DNA from: 55-13 sp037190145
Lineage (GTDB): Bacteria > Armatimonadota > Fimbriimonadia > Fimbriimonadales > Fimbriimonadaceae
Reading direction: 5' to 3'
Assembly: GCA_037190145.1 (NCBI GenBank)
Contig: JBBCJU010000008.1
Span: forward strand, 310,001 to 374,000
Length of the DNA stretch: 64,000 bases
Each line of letters opens with the position of its first letter. Positions within the stretch are counted from its first letter, which is position 1. This document shows positions 51,037-59,677 of the stretch, one piece after another. The notes beneath the pieces were generated by a model. That model did no database searches, was not told the origin of the DNA, and saw only the letters and a list, made by a program, of their open reading frames with translations. The translations under genes and the position numbers were made by a program.

Positions 51037-52836
51037 ATGGCAACTTCTCAGAGTAGAAATCGTCGTCCGGCCCAGCGCCGAAGTCCGCGCAAGCCTATAA
51101 GCGCAACACCCAATGGCTCTCGCAATGTCGAGATCATTGTAAATGTATCCAATCGAGAAACTCGCATTGCGATGCTGGAAGATCGGCAATTAACCGAGTA
51201 CAGAGTCGAGCGCGAAGAGAGGGTTGTTGGGTCTATTTTTAAGGGCATTGTGCAGAACGTATTGCCCGGTATGGATGCCGCTTTTGTAGACATTGGGCTA
51301 GAGCGAAATGCGTTCCTTTACGTTGCGGACATTATTCCAGACGAGGGTAGCAACGACAATAGCCCCGCTTCTCTGAAGCGGAGTGAGTTGCGGCGAAGGA
51401 AGATCAAGGATTTGCTGAAGCCGGGGCAACAGGTCATGGTGCAAGTCACGAAGGGCCCCCGTGGCACTAAGGGGGCAAGGGTCAGCACGAGAATTGCCCT
51501 GCCTGGGCGTTATGTGGTCCTTCTTCCCGAGGCGAATAACGTTGGAGTCAGCAGAAAAATCGAAGAAAGAGCCGAGCGAGAGCGTCTTCGAAAGCTTGGC
51601 GACAAGATCGTTCCAAATGGCTTTGGACTGATTCTCCGCACTGAATGCGAAGGACGAACGGAAGCAGAACTGAGAGGGGACATCGCCTACCTTCAGAGTC
51701 TCTGGGCGGAGGTTATGAAGACGGCCAAACGCCTGAGGGCTCCCGCCTGTGTCCATAAGGACCAAACGCTCTTGTTCCGAACAGTACGCGACATGTTCGG
51801 CGATGAAATCACTCAGATGGTCATTGATGATCCGGATGAGTATGAGAAGGTCCATCTGATGGCCGGAATGGTAGCGCCATCCATGCGCACTAAGATCCAC
51901 CTGTACGATCAGGACGAACCCATCTTCGACCACTACGGAATTGAAAAAGAGCTGGAGCGTTTGCTTCAGCACAAGGTGCCACTGAAGTCAGGCGGTTCGC
52001 TGGTTATCGACGAAATGGAAGCATTGACCGCTATCGATGTGAACACGGGTAAGCAAGTCGGCACGACCTCACTCAACGAGACCATTCTCAAAGCCAACCT
52101 TGAAGCCGCGGATGAAGCACTTCGACAGCTTCGGCTTCGGGACATGGGGGGAATCATCGTGGTGGACTTCATTGATATGGAGTCTGCGGATGATAAAAAG
52201 AAGGTGCTCAACCACTTCTCTGAAGGACTTACCCGAGATCGTGCTCGCACCCGAGTGGGTCGAGTTTCATCGCTAGGATTGGTAGAAATTACTCGCAAGC
52301 GAACGGGCGAGTCTGTGACTCAAGAAATTACAGAGATTTGTCCAATGTGCGAAGGTGTTGGTCGAATCAGTAGCAAAGAGACCGTGAGTCTATGGATTGA
52401 GCGAGATATGTGGCGAAAGCTCAATGAGCCCGGTAATGCATTCCTTGTGGAGTGCCATCCGGCCGTAGTAGAAGCGCTTATTGGTCTTGATGGTGAAAAT
52501 GTTGAGGAGCTAGAGCACGAGATGAGAAGAGGAATCTTTATCCGCGCCAACTTCGACATGGAGTATGAGGAATACGAAATATCTTCGGGTTCCATTGAAG
52601 AGTTTGACCGAGAGCAAATGGGCTTCCGCCGAGCTCAAGTATTGGAGTGTAACGTACGCCGATCAGCATTTGATAATATCAACCGAATTGTTGGTTGGAC
52701 CGATAACGGCTACTTTGTTGAGCTGATTGACGGAGGGGAGTTCGTTGGGCATCGAGCCAAGGTGTCCTTACAGGACATCCGGCGATCTTATGCGGTTGCC
52801 GATGTCATCCTCCCGGGTGTTCCGAGTATTCGATAA
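51037..52836 (+). CDS. Ribonuclease E/G family endoribonuclease
   Basis: 599 residues. A basic N-terminal extension of about 25 residues, then the S1 domain (about 30-130) with FKGIVQNVLPGMDAAFVDIGLERNAFLYV. The catalytic core has the Mg ligand segment VIDEMEALTAIDVNTGK and DMGGIIVVDFIDMESADDKKKV; the zinc-link is CPMCEG. It processes rRNA/tRNA and starts mRNA decay. There is no long C-terminal degradosome scaffold, so it is closer to RNase G or a core-only RNase E. TACAAA lies 5 nt before the ATG. A hairpin follows the stop. Confidence 0.95.
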   Translation: MATSQSRNRRPAQRRSPRKPISATPNGSRNVEIIVNVSNRETRIAMLEDRQLTEYRVEREERVVGSIFKGIVQNVLPGMDAAFVDIGLERNAFLYVADIIPDEGSNDNSPASLKRSELRRRKIKDLLKPGQQVMVQVTKGPRGTKGARVSTRIALPGRYVVLLPEANNVGVSRKIEERAERERLRKLGDKIVPNGFGLILRTECEGRTEAELRGDIAYLQSLWAEVMKTAKRLRAPACVHKDQTLLFRTVRDMFGDEITQMVIDDPDEYEKVHLMAGMVAPSMRTKIHLYDQDEPIFDHYGIEKELERLLQHKVPLKSGGSLVIDEMEALTAIDVNTGKQVGTTSLNETILKANLEAADEALRQLRLRDMGGIIVVDFIDMESADDKKKVLNHFSEGLTRDRARTRVGRVSSLGLVEITRKRTGESVTQEITEICPMCEGVGRISSKETVSLWIERDMWRKLNEPGNAFLVECHPAVVEALIGLDGENVEELEHEMRRGIFIRANFDMEYEEYEISSGSIEEFDREQMGFRRAQVLECNVRRSAFDNINRIVGWTDNGYFVELIDGGEFVGHRAKVSLQDIRRSYAVADVILPGVPSIR

Positions 52837-52844
52837 CTGTTCTA

Positions 52845-52874
52845 GGCCCTTAAACAATTTTTTGCTTAAGGGCC
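52845..52874 (+). terminator. Hairpin after RNase E/G gene
   Basis: A 9-bp stem GGCCCTTAA/TTAAGGGCC (52845-52853 with 52866-52874) with a T-rich 12-nt loop. No T-run follows. Confidence 0.6.
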
Positions 52875-52924
52875 CCTCTGCTGGACAATGATCGTGCTCT
52901 TGCACGAAACTGCAGAACTAAGGT

Positions 52925-52930
52925 TACAAT
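52925..52930 (+). promoter_or_regulatory. -10-like hexamer TACAAT for a leaderless mRNA
   Basis: TACAAT ends 9 nt before ATG 52940. TTGCAC at 52900-52905 could be the -35 with a 19-nt spacer. Confidence 0.55.
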
Positions 52931-52939
52931 GTCCGCCAT

Positions 52940-53416
52940 ATGAATGCGCGACGCGAAGATCAAATAGCCTCGATGCTTATCATTGGCATCGTGATGCTTG
53001 TCATTGGAGGCTTTCTGTTCATGGTGGGACTCATGATCAAGATCGTTATCCTCGTGGCGTTGGGACCCATCCTTGTCGCCGGCGGAGTAGGGCTAGCGGG
53101 CTGGGCGGTCTTCTTTGGGCACTTTACCAATCGATCTGTCGCAAAGTCAGGCGTCCAGTGGATAAACGGGTGCTACATTGTGAGTAGATTTGCAATCGAT
53201 CAGAACGGCGAGATGCTCTTCTCAGATTTTGAAGATGCAGACTTGCCGAAGATAAAATACTACGTTAGAGTAAAAATGCCCTCCGGCAACGACCAAGAGT
53301 ATGAATGTTCGCGTGAGCTGATTTCGCAGGTAGGCGAAGGATCGCGTGGAGGGATTCAAGTTAAGGGTCGTTGGTTAAGTTCCTTTGCGCCAGAACCTCG
53401 CCCTGAACAGCCATGA
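52940..53416 (+). CDS. Hypothetical membrane protein, coupled to peptidase E homologue
   Basis: 158 residues. Two adjacent hydrophobic helices (about 11-34 and 36-62), then a soluble domain of about 90 residues. No recognised family. Its TGA overlaps the ATG of the following S51 gene (ATGA), so the two are produced together; it may anchor or guide the peptidase at the membrane (inference). Confidence 0.72.
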   Translation: MNARREDQIASMLIIGIVMLVIGGFLFMVGLMIKIVILVALGPILVAGGVGLAGWAVFFGHFTNRSVAKSGVQWINGCYIVSRFAIDQNGEMLFSDFEDADLPKIKYYVRVKMPSGNDQEYECSRELISQVGEGSRGGIQVKGRWLSSFAPEPRPEQP

Positions 53417-54144
53417 ATATCATCGCAATTGGCGGCGGTTCAATTGGTATGGGGGTTACGGAATCCATTGATCGTGAACTCATTCAACTAACCAGTAAGG
53501 ACCGTCCCCGAGCACTCTTTATTCCTACTGCCTCAGGCGATGAACTAGGTTATTGCCGTGAGTTCTCGACAACGTACAAGCGCTATGGCTGTGATGTAGA
53601 GATTCTGAAGCTACATGAAGGAGATGACCCTTCAAAGATCAAGATGGCCGATTTGATCTATGTTGGAGGAGGCAATACGAAAATGATGCTGGAAGTTTGG
53701 CGGCAACACGGAGTTGATGAACTGATTCGAGAGCATGTTATGGCCGGTAAGCCTGCTGGAGGCCTGAGTGCAGGTGCGCTTTGCTGGTTTCGTGTTGGAA
53801 ACAGTGATTGGCCAAGATACGAAGGTATTCCTGGAGTCAATACTGCGCGATTGGATTGTCTTGGCTTTGTCGACTTGGTTCTGTGTCCCCACACGCGGAA
53901 TGAAGAGTTTCGCTTAGATGAGTTCCGTCAGATGATGCAGGGAGAGCATGGCGTGGGCGTTGGCCTTGACGATGGGTGTGCCATCCAAGTGAAGGACGAT
54001 CACTATAGAATTCGTTCATCCATGGATGGTTCGGTAGCTCACCGCATTCAGTGGATAGAAGGAACTCTTCATGAAGTCACCCTAGAAGCACATGATGACT
54101 TTAGGCCAATTCAACTTCTTTTGTCGGCAAGCCTCTCGAAGTAG
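53413..54144 (+). CDS. Peptidase E (S51)-like protein
   Basis: 243 residues with a class I glutamine-amidotransferase-like fold. The nucleophile Ser119 is in GGLSAGALCWF, preceded by IYVGGGNTKMML; FIPTASGDE lies at the end of the first strand block. Peptidase E releases N-terminal Asp from dipeptides; relatives include cyanophycinase. It lacks a signal peptide. It is translationally coupled to an upstream membrane protein gene. Confidence 0.88.
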   Translation: MNIIAIGGGSIGMGVTESIDRELIQLTSKDRPRALFIPTASGDELGYCREFSTTYKRYGCDVEILKLHEGDDPSKIKMADLIYVGGGNTKMMLEVWRQHGVDELIREHVMAGKPAGGLSAGALCWFRVGNSDWPRYEGIPGVNTARLDCLGFVDLVLCPHTRNEEFRLDEFRQMMQGEHGVGVGLDDGCAIQVKDDHYRIRSSMDGSVAHRIQWIEGTLHEVTLEAHDDFRPIQLLLSASLSK

Positions 54145-54165
54145 CTTAATTGAGTTCCCGCAAAC

Positions 54166-54171
54166 TATAAT
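54166..54171 (+). promoter_or_regulatory. -10 box TATAAT for a leaderless mRNA
   Basis: A perfect TATAAT ends 9 nt before ATG 54181 with no Shine-Dalgarno. A -35 match is weak. Confidence 0.6.
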
Positions 54172-54180
54172 CACCGCAAC

Positions 54181-54789
54181 ATGCCGGACGTTGCTCAAAT
54201 TTGGAGCCAGGTTCTTCCCACCATTAAGCAGGGTGTTACGGGCGTCGGCGTATGGGCGGCGCTGAATTCCTGTCGTCCCATCGCCATGGAGAACGGGTTT
54301 TTCGTGGTAGGTTTGCCACACGAAGAAAGCGAACTTTCTGGACACCTTAAGTTGGCCTCTACGAAGCGATTGATTGAGCAAACGCTAGCTCCTGAGTTAA
54401 ACCAGCCGATTCAGTTTAGGGTTATTGAAGGGACGACTGAAGAAGACTGGGGGCTGGAAAAGCGCCGTGATGCTGAAAAGCAACGCCTGAACGAGCAAGC
54501 GATGACAAAGCTGAGGGCGGAGCTAAATGCCCGCTCAGACTGGGATCAAGTCTATGAACAGTTGAGTCGCAAATACGCGGCGGTGGCAAACAAATCATTG
54601 CCCCAGAATCGTGCTCGATTTTTTGAAGAGGGTGTAGAACTAGTGGTTCAGGCCAGAAAAGAGCAAACCATTTTCGAAGATATCCACGAGCGGAATTTCG
54701 CTCGTTGTATCGAGCGACTGGCTCAATATGCAGAGATTCCGAGTGCCATTGTTGCTCGAGAGATTTTGCTTAGAGCCGGCGAACTCTAA
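54181..54789 (+). CDS. Hypothetical protein with DnaA N-terminal-like domain
   Basis: 202 residues. Residues 5-85 (AQIWSQVLPTIKQGVTGVGV, then CRPIAMENGFFVVGLPHE and LIEQTLAPELNQPIQFRVI) follow the pattern of the DnaA domain I / DnaA_N fold used for protein contacts. The rest is a charged, mostly helical region with EKRRDAEKQRL. There is no AAA+ domain. It overlaps the downstream MBL gene by one nucleotide (TAATG). The DnaA-N match is by eye and moderate. Confidence 0.6.
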   Translation: MPDVAQIWSQVLPTIKQGVTGVGVWAALNSCRPIAMENGFFVVGLPHEESELSGHLKLASTKRLIEQTLAPELNQPIQFRVIEGTTEEDWGLEKRRDAEKQRLNEQAMTKLRAELNARSDWDQVYEQLSRKYAAVANKSLPQNRARFFEEGVELVVQARKEQTIFEDIHERNFARCIERLAQYAEIPSAIVAREILLRAGEL

Positions 54790-55550
54790 TGCCGACGTGC
54801 GTCATCCTTGGTTCTGGAACTAGTAATGGTGTTCCTATGCTGGGGGTTGAATACCCTGAGGCATACCTGGCTAATCCTAAGAACTGGAGAACTCGAGCTT
54901 CCATATGCTTGCTAGGCCCGACCGGTAATTTGTTAGTGGACTGTACGCCCGAAATGCGTCTTCAGATGGCAAGGGAGAGAATATTTGATGTCGAGGCCAC
55001 ACTGATAACCCATACGCACGCGGATCATGTAATGGGGATGGACGATCTACGTTCTCTTTATGTGAAAACCCGTCGAGATATGCCGGTCTACGCCTGGCCA
55101 CGCTATCAAGAAGATATTAAGAGGATATTCCCATACGCCTTCATTGATAAGATTCCCGGTATTGAATTGCCACGCTTTGACTTGCATGATGTACCAGCGG
55201 TGATTGAGGTGGGTGGAATGGCGGTGCATACAATGGAAGTAATGCACGGAAAGATTCCGGTCGTCTCGGTAAGGGTTGGAGATTTCGCCTATGTCACGGA
55301 TGTATCTGAGATTCCTCCCAAGGCTTGGGAGCAGCTTCAAGGATTGGAAACTCTTGTCCTAGATGCAGTGCGCCTTGCACCGCATCCTAATCACTTTCAT
55401 TATGAGAAGGCCCTAGAAGTTGCCGCGGAGCTTGGGGCAAAAAAGACTTACTTCACTCACCTTAGCCACGACTATGATCATGATGTGACGAACTCAAAGC
55501 TTCCAGCTGGAGTTGAGCTTGCCTACGATGGGCTTCGCATTGATGTTTAG
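54789..55550 (+). CDS. MBL-fold metallohydrolase, PhnP-like
   Basis: 253 residues. TSNGVPMLGVEYP, the metal motif THTHADHVMGMDDLR and a DVSEIP block with the C-terminal FTHLSHDYDH place it in the PhnP-like branch of MBL hydrolases, which cleave cyclic phosphates or nucleotides. PhnP itself works in phosphonate breakdown, but no phn gene is here. It is coupled to the DnaA-N-like gene. Its TAG overlaps the TAA of the convergent DUF3187 gene by 4 nt (TTAG). Confidence 0.88.
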   Translation: MPTCVILGSGTSNGVPMLGVEYPEAYLANPKNWRTRASICLLGPTGNLLVDCTPEMRLQMARERIFDVEATLITHTHADHVMGMDDLRSLYVKTRRDMPVYAWPRYQEDIKRIFPYAFIDKIPGIELPRFDLHDVPAVIEVGGMAVHTMEVMHGKIPVVSVRVGDFAYVTDVSEIPPKAWEQLQGLETLVLDAVRLAPHPNHFHYEKALEVAAELGAKKTYFTHLSHDYDHDVTNSKLPAGVELAYDGLRIDV

Positions 55551-56554
55551 AATCTGAAACCAAGCCGTATACCCATCGTGAAGTCGGGACCGATATTTGC
55601 TCCCTCTGGGAAGTTTCCGCTGAATACATCTCGATCTTCACTAAAAAAGACATCCAGTTGTTGAGATGTTGAGAGTCGACGCTTGTATCCAAATGTCAGT
55701 AATCGATGGGTGGAGTCTGATCCAGACACATCCGACCGAATTGCAGAAGCTTCCCCCTGCCACTGTGCGACCCAAGCATCTCGCGAGTTTTGTTGCCACA
55801 CGAGGGAAAGTCCTTCTTGATGCACTAAGTCACGCGAGTTTGAAAGTTTTTTTGCTTCTCCTTGAAAGATGATGCCCAACTGGCCATGCAGGGTTAGCTT
55901 TCGGTAGATTGGCACTCTTCCCTGTACATAGATGCCTGCATCAATAGCTCCACTTCCGAGAAGTGCGGAGGGGTTACCAGTTGGGAGTTTTAGCCCCACA
56001 GATCCGATCCATCGTTTTCCCAAGGCGTGAGATAGGACTACAGAGATATCGCCTAATCCATCTGCAGAATCTTCAAATGACTCGTTTGGAAGTCGTATAT
56101 AAGTCTTGCCAAACGGTCGGCTGTTCCTTAACGGATCGCTCCAATGAAGAACATTTGCGTGCCACCAATCAATTATCGGGTCCTGAAACCCTGCCCCTCT
56201 TGAAAGCCAAGGAATCTCAATGGACCATTCCAGATCGTTTCGTAGTCTTTCCCGATAGTGAAGCGCAAACCTTTGTATTTCGTAATCTTCTTCCGTCAAG
56301 CGACTTCCTTCGGCAAGCATTCGAAAGTCGTTGGCGGTGGTCCAAGACAAATTCCATTCTCGTTCTCCATGGGACAAGAGATTCGAGCGAGGTTCAAACC
56401 GTAAGAAGGGCAGGGAGATCGCTCTATGGTTACGAGTCGAGATCGGACCCAAGTCCTGAGAGAAGGTAATTGCTACGGCAAAAATAAGGAAACCGACGGC
56501 AAGGACACGCGCCGGAGCACGATACCTGAGGGCAAAAGTCCCGCTTCTGTGCAT
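55547..56554 (-). CDS. DUF3187-like outer-membrane beta-barrel protein
   Basis: 335 residues. Signal peptide to about residue 33 (VLAVGFLIFAVAITFSQ). The remainder alternates short amphipathic strands: REWNLSWTTANDF, FALHYRERLRNDLEWSIEIPWLSRGAGF, and KRWIGSVGLKLPTGNPSALLGSGAIDAG, which is the usual DUF3187 order, ending in GFRF with a terminal Phe. The function of the family is not known. TATGCT lies 8 nt before the ATG. It is divergent from the AbrB-type gene. Confidence 0.78.
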   Translation of the reverse strand: MHRSGTFALRYRAPARVLAVGFLIFAVAITFSQDLGPISTRNHRAISLPFLRFEPRSNLLSHGEREWNLSWTTANDFRMLAEGSRLTEEDYEIQRFALHYRERLRNDLEWSIEIPWLSRGAGFQDPIIDWWHANVLHWSDPLRNSRPFGKTYIRLPNESFEDSADGLGDISVVLSHALGKRWIGSVGLKLPTGNPSALLGSGAIDAGIYVQGRVPIYRKLTLHGQLGIIFQGEAKKLSNSRDLVHQEGLSLVWQQNSRDAWVAQWQGEASAIRSDVSGSDSTHRLLTFGYKRRLSTSQQLDVFFSEDRDVFSGNFPEGANIGPDFTMGIRLGFRF

Positions 56555-56605
56555 ATTGCCGGAGCATACTCAAATGTTTCCGATCTGTTTAATATGGTTG
56601 TTTGG

Positions 56606-56631
56606 TATGATTTGTGTGATTAGTGTGATTA
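56606..56631 (+). promoter_or_regulatory. Extended -10 plus tandem 9-bp operator-like repeat
   Basis: TGGTATGAT (extended -10, hexamer 56606-56611) is followed by two perfect adjacent copies of GTGTGATTA (56614-56622 and 56623-56631), ending 3 nt before the ATG of the AbrB-type gene. An imperfect third unit, GTATGATTT, overlaps the -10. Such tandem repeats at the start site fit binding by the regulator itself. Confidence 0.6.
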
Positions 56632-56634
56632 TCA

Positions 56635-56889
56635 ATGAAGCCAGACATCAAAACATGTTTAACAGATAGCTTCTTTGGAACCTCAACAGTAGGTGAGAGA
56701 GGCCAAGTTGTCATCCCAGCAGAGGCTCGGGAAGAGTTTAACATTCAACCGGGCGACAAATTGATGGTGATGCGGCATCCGGTTCACCACGGGGTGATTC
56801 TGTTCAAGATTGATTCGGCGCGTGAGTTTCTGGATGAATTCCAGAGAACACTTGATCGACTAGAGCGAGGAGAGGAGGAAAATCCTTGA
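56635..56889 (+). CDS. AbrB/MazE/SpoVT-family DNA-binding regulator
   Basis: 84 residues. The swapped-hairpin barrel motif is STVGERGQVVIPAEAREEFNIQPGDKLMVM (residues 17-46), followed by a short helical C-terminus with LDRLERGEEENP. AbrB-type proteins bind DNA as dimers and often act as transition-state or antitoxin regulators; no toxin gene follows. Its TGA overlaps the TTG start of tolC (TTGA), so it is the first gene of the efflux operon and most likely controls it. The tandem 9-bp repeat just upstream is a candidate operator. Confidence 0.85.
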   Translation: MKPDIKTCLTDSFFGTSTVGERGQVVIPAEAREEFNIQPGDKLMVMRHPVHHGVILFKIDSAREFLDEFQRTLDRLERGEEENP

Positions 56890-58190
56890 CGTTATTCATT
56901 AACTTTGCGGCCGTGTTTGCCGCTGCCCAAGGAGGGGCCGTCCTTACGTTGGACGAAGCCGTGGAAATTGCCACCAAAAACGCTTTTAGCGTACGGCTTC
57001 AGCAGTCCACCATCGAGAAGAATCGACAGAAGGTTCGAGAAAGTGAAGGGGGGCTGGGGCCACGAGTGGTGATCAGCGGAACCTATACACGATTTGAGGA
57101 AGAGCAGCGAGCTGAGCTTGCTCCAGGGCAGTCAATAGTTATGCAGGCTATCGATGCCAAGCAGGCAACGGCCAGTCTTCAGCTTCCGATTGACATCTCA
57201 GGAAACATTGGCAAAATTGTTCGTGCGTCGAAGGCGACGTTGATCGCAAGCCAAGAGACACTCCAGGCCACTAAAAACGATGTGAAGCTAGTCGTTCGCC
57301 GATCTTATCTTGATGTTCTGAGGGCAGAAGAGCAGATTGAAGTTGCGAAGTCTGCGGTTACCGAAGCCGAAGAGAGATTGAAAAACGCCAATGCTGAGCT
57401 ATCTCAAGGAACAAAGGCGAAGATTGATGTTATCCGGATTGAGGCTCAGGTAGCCCAGGCTCAATCCGATGTGATCACTGCGACAAATCAATGGGATTTG
57501 GCCAAGCAAGCTCTTAACAACGCAATGGGACGTCCGATTGAGACTGAAATCCAAACTCAAAGATTGACAACTCTTCCGGCTGTTCCTGAAACGGAGACCT
57601 CAAGCATTGATAAGATTGCGCAGGGAGTACGCCCAGAAGCGAAGGCTTTGGAGCGCACTCAAGAAGCTCTCGCTTATGTAAGAAGGGCAACTGAGCGAGG
57701 CTTGCAGCCTTCCTTAACAATGGCGATCAACTATCAGCGAAACATCGATCCGGTCGGACTCTCTGCTCGTGAGAACATTACAACAGGTACGTTAACCCTG
57801 AACTGGCCGATCTTTGACTCTGGAATCACCAGGTCACAAGTTAAGCAAGCTCGTCAAGATGAGGAGCAAGCCAAGATTCAGCTTGAGCAGGTGAGGTTGG
57901 GGATTTCGTTAGAAGTGCGACAAGCCCTAACTAATATGACGAACGCATCAGCTCGGTTAGAGGTCGCTCGTAGACAGCTAGTTTCTGCGGAAGAGAATTA
58001 CCGCATTAGCAGAGTAAGGCTCTCTTCAGGAGAGGGCATCACTCTTGAAATCACAGACGCATTAAATCAACTCACTCTCGCGAGAACTGGCGTCGTTGCA
58101 GCTCGCTATGACTATTTGACCGCATTTTCAGAATTGCAGCGGGCTGTAGGCTCAGATGACCTGCAGAAAGCCTTGGGAGGAAAGAATTGA
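56886..58190 (+). CDS. TolC-family outer-membrane efflux protein
   Basis: 434 residues, TTG start with GAGGAGG close upstream. A signal peptide ends near AAAQ. Two repeats of long helices and strands follow, each with a LxxAxxxA-type pattern: LDEAVEIATKNAFSVRLQQ in the first and SSGEGITLEITDALNQLTLA in the second. TolC trimers form the exit channel of tripartite pumps. It overlaps both AbrB and adaptor genes by TTGA, so the four genes form one operon with the RND pump. Confidence 0.92.
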   Translation: MTLFINFAAVFAAAQGGAVLTLDEAVEIATKNAFSVRLQQSTIEKNRQKVRESEGGLGPRVVISGTYTRFEEEQRAELAPGQSIVMQAIDAKQATASLQLPIDISGNIGKIVRASKATLIASQETLQATKNDVKLVVRRSYLDVLRAEEQIEVAKSAVTEAEERLKNANAELSQGTKAKIDVIRIEAQVAQAQSDVITATNQWDLAKQALNNAMGRPIETEIQTQRLTTLPAVPETETSSIDKIAQGVRPEAKALERTQEALAYVRRATERGLQPSLTMAINYQRNIDPVGLSARENITTGTLTLNWPIFDSGITRSQVKQARQDEEQAKIQLEQVRLGISLEVRQALTNMTNASARLEVARRQLVSAEENYRISRVRLSSGEGITLEITDALNQLTLARTGVVAARYDYLTAFSELQRAVGSDDLQKALGGKN

Positions 58191-59674
58191 AATTAGTCAG
58201 CCAAATCAGCATTTTGGCCCTGGCGCTGGTAATCGGAGGATGCGTTGATCGCGGCGCTCAGACCAGAGCTAAGAAGACGGAGGAAATCTTAAGCAACCCC
58301 GTGGTTGCAGTGAGAACTCTGCCGGTGAATGTTCAAACGCTCCAAGAGACGATTGAGATCACAGGGCAGGTCACCACGTCTACGGACTCCCAAGTTGGAG
58401 CCAAAAATAGCGGCAAAATTGTTGCTGTATATGTCAAGGACGGCGACCCTGTGTCGGCGGGTCAAACCATTGCAGTCCAGGACACAAGTTCTCTGAATGC
58501 TCAACTTAACCAAGCTCTTGCTGGGGTCCAGTCTGCTGCATCATCGATGCAAGCCGCAAATGCCCAACTGAGTCAAGCCGTTTCGAATGCACGCATACAA
58601 CCGACGCGCTCAGCTTCTGCCGTTCGCCAAGCTGAAGCCCAGTTGAGATCTGCTAAGGCTCAGCTAACCAAGGCTCTAGCGGGTGCGCGCCAAGAAGAGC
58701 GATCGCAAGCAGAGTGGAATGTACGCCAAGCCAAATCGGCTCTGGATAAGGCGCAAAGAGACTTGGATAGATACACCAAGCTTGTTGCGGAAGGAGCGGT
58801 TGCCGCTGCGGTTCTGGAGCAATATCGCTTAGCTTATGACACAGCACAGGCCAACTACAATTCAGCGCTTCAACAGCAGCTTGCCCTGGGTAATCGATCT
58901 GAGGATATAGATATCGCTCGTGAGACTGTTCGACAAGCGGAAGAAGGAGTTCGGAGCGCCAAAGCCCAACAAGCCCTGGACGTAAATCTGAATGATCAGG
59001 TCCAAGCGGCTCGTAGCCAGGTCAGCTCCGCTCGTGCACAAATGCAGTCTGCGCAAGCCCAAGTTGCCCTTGCTCGACAAGCCATTGCGGATGCGACCAT
59101 CAAGGCTCCGTTTAGCGGAAAGGTGTCTGGTAACCCAGTCCAAGCTGGAACTGTGGTTGGTCCAGGATCACCCGTTGCTCGGATTGTTGGTAAGGAAGGT
59201 TCTTACTTTGAAGGTGAGGTCCCTGAAACGAACATTGACAAAATTGGTGTTGGCAGTCCGGTATCCGTGTCGGTGAGTGCGCTAAATGGAGTTAGCTTTA
59301 CCGGGACAGTACAGGCTGTGAGCCCAGCGGGTGAAACCGTTGGCCGACTCTTTAGAGTCCGAGTGGCATTTAGTGGCGACACAAGCACTTTGAAGCCAGG
59401 TATGTACGCAGTGGGCAAAGTGACCGTGAGAACGGTTCCCAACGCTCCAACTGTGCCGATTGCCGCGATCGTAAAACGCGACGGTAAAGACGTCGTGTTT
59501 GTGCTGGATGGCGATAAAGCAAAGCTGGTTACGGTGCAAACCGGTCTCCAGACGAATGGTGTCGTTCAAGTTGACGGATTGACTTCCGGGCAGCAAGTTA
59601 TCATTGCGGGACAAAACTCGCTGGATGACGGCTCTAAGGTGAATCTGGAAACGGAGAAGAAGGAAGGAGCTTAA
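58187..59674 (+). CDS. RND efflux periplasmic adaptor (HlyD-like), lipid-anchored
   Basis: 495 residues, TTG start behind GGGAGGAA. Lipobox VIGGC, Cys19. A lipoyl half-motif (AKNSGKIVAVYVKDGDPVSAG) near residue 73 is followed by a very long alpha-hairpin (about 100-300) rich in Ala/Gln/Ser, then the second lipoyl half (ATIKAPFSGKVSG), a beta-barrel and the membrane-proximal domain with VKRDGKDVVFVLDGDKAKL. The helical hairpin is longer than in AcrA, which would suit a taller channel assembly. It bridges the pump and TolC. Confidence 0.92.
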   Translation: MKLVSQISILALALVIGGCVDRGAQTRAKKTEEILSNPVVAVRTLPVNVQTLQETIEITGQVTTSTDSQVGAKNSGKIVAVYVKDGDPVSAGQTIAVQDTSSLNAQLNQALAGVQSAASSMQAANAQLSQAVSNARIQPTRSASAVRQAEAQLRSAKAQLTKALAGARQEERSQAEWNVRQAKSALDKAQRDLDRYTKLVAEGAVAAAVLEQYRLAYDTAQANYNSALQQQLALGNRSEDIDIARETVRQAEEGVRSAKAQQALDVNLNDQVQAARSQVSSARAQMQSAQAQVALARQAIADATIKAPFSGKVSGNPVQAGTVVGPGSPVARIVGKEGSYFEGEVPETNIDKIGVGSPVSVSVSALNGVSFTGTVQAVSPAGETVGRLFRVRVAFSGDTSTLKPGMYAVGKVTVRTVPNAPTVPIAAIVKRDGKDVVFVLDGDKAKLVTVQTGLQTNGVVQVDGLTSGQQVIIAGQNSLDDGSKVNLETEKKEGA

Positions 59675-59677
59675 CCC

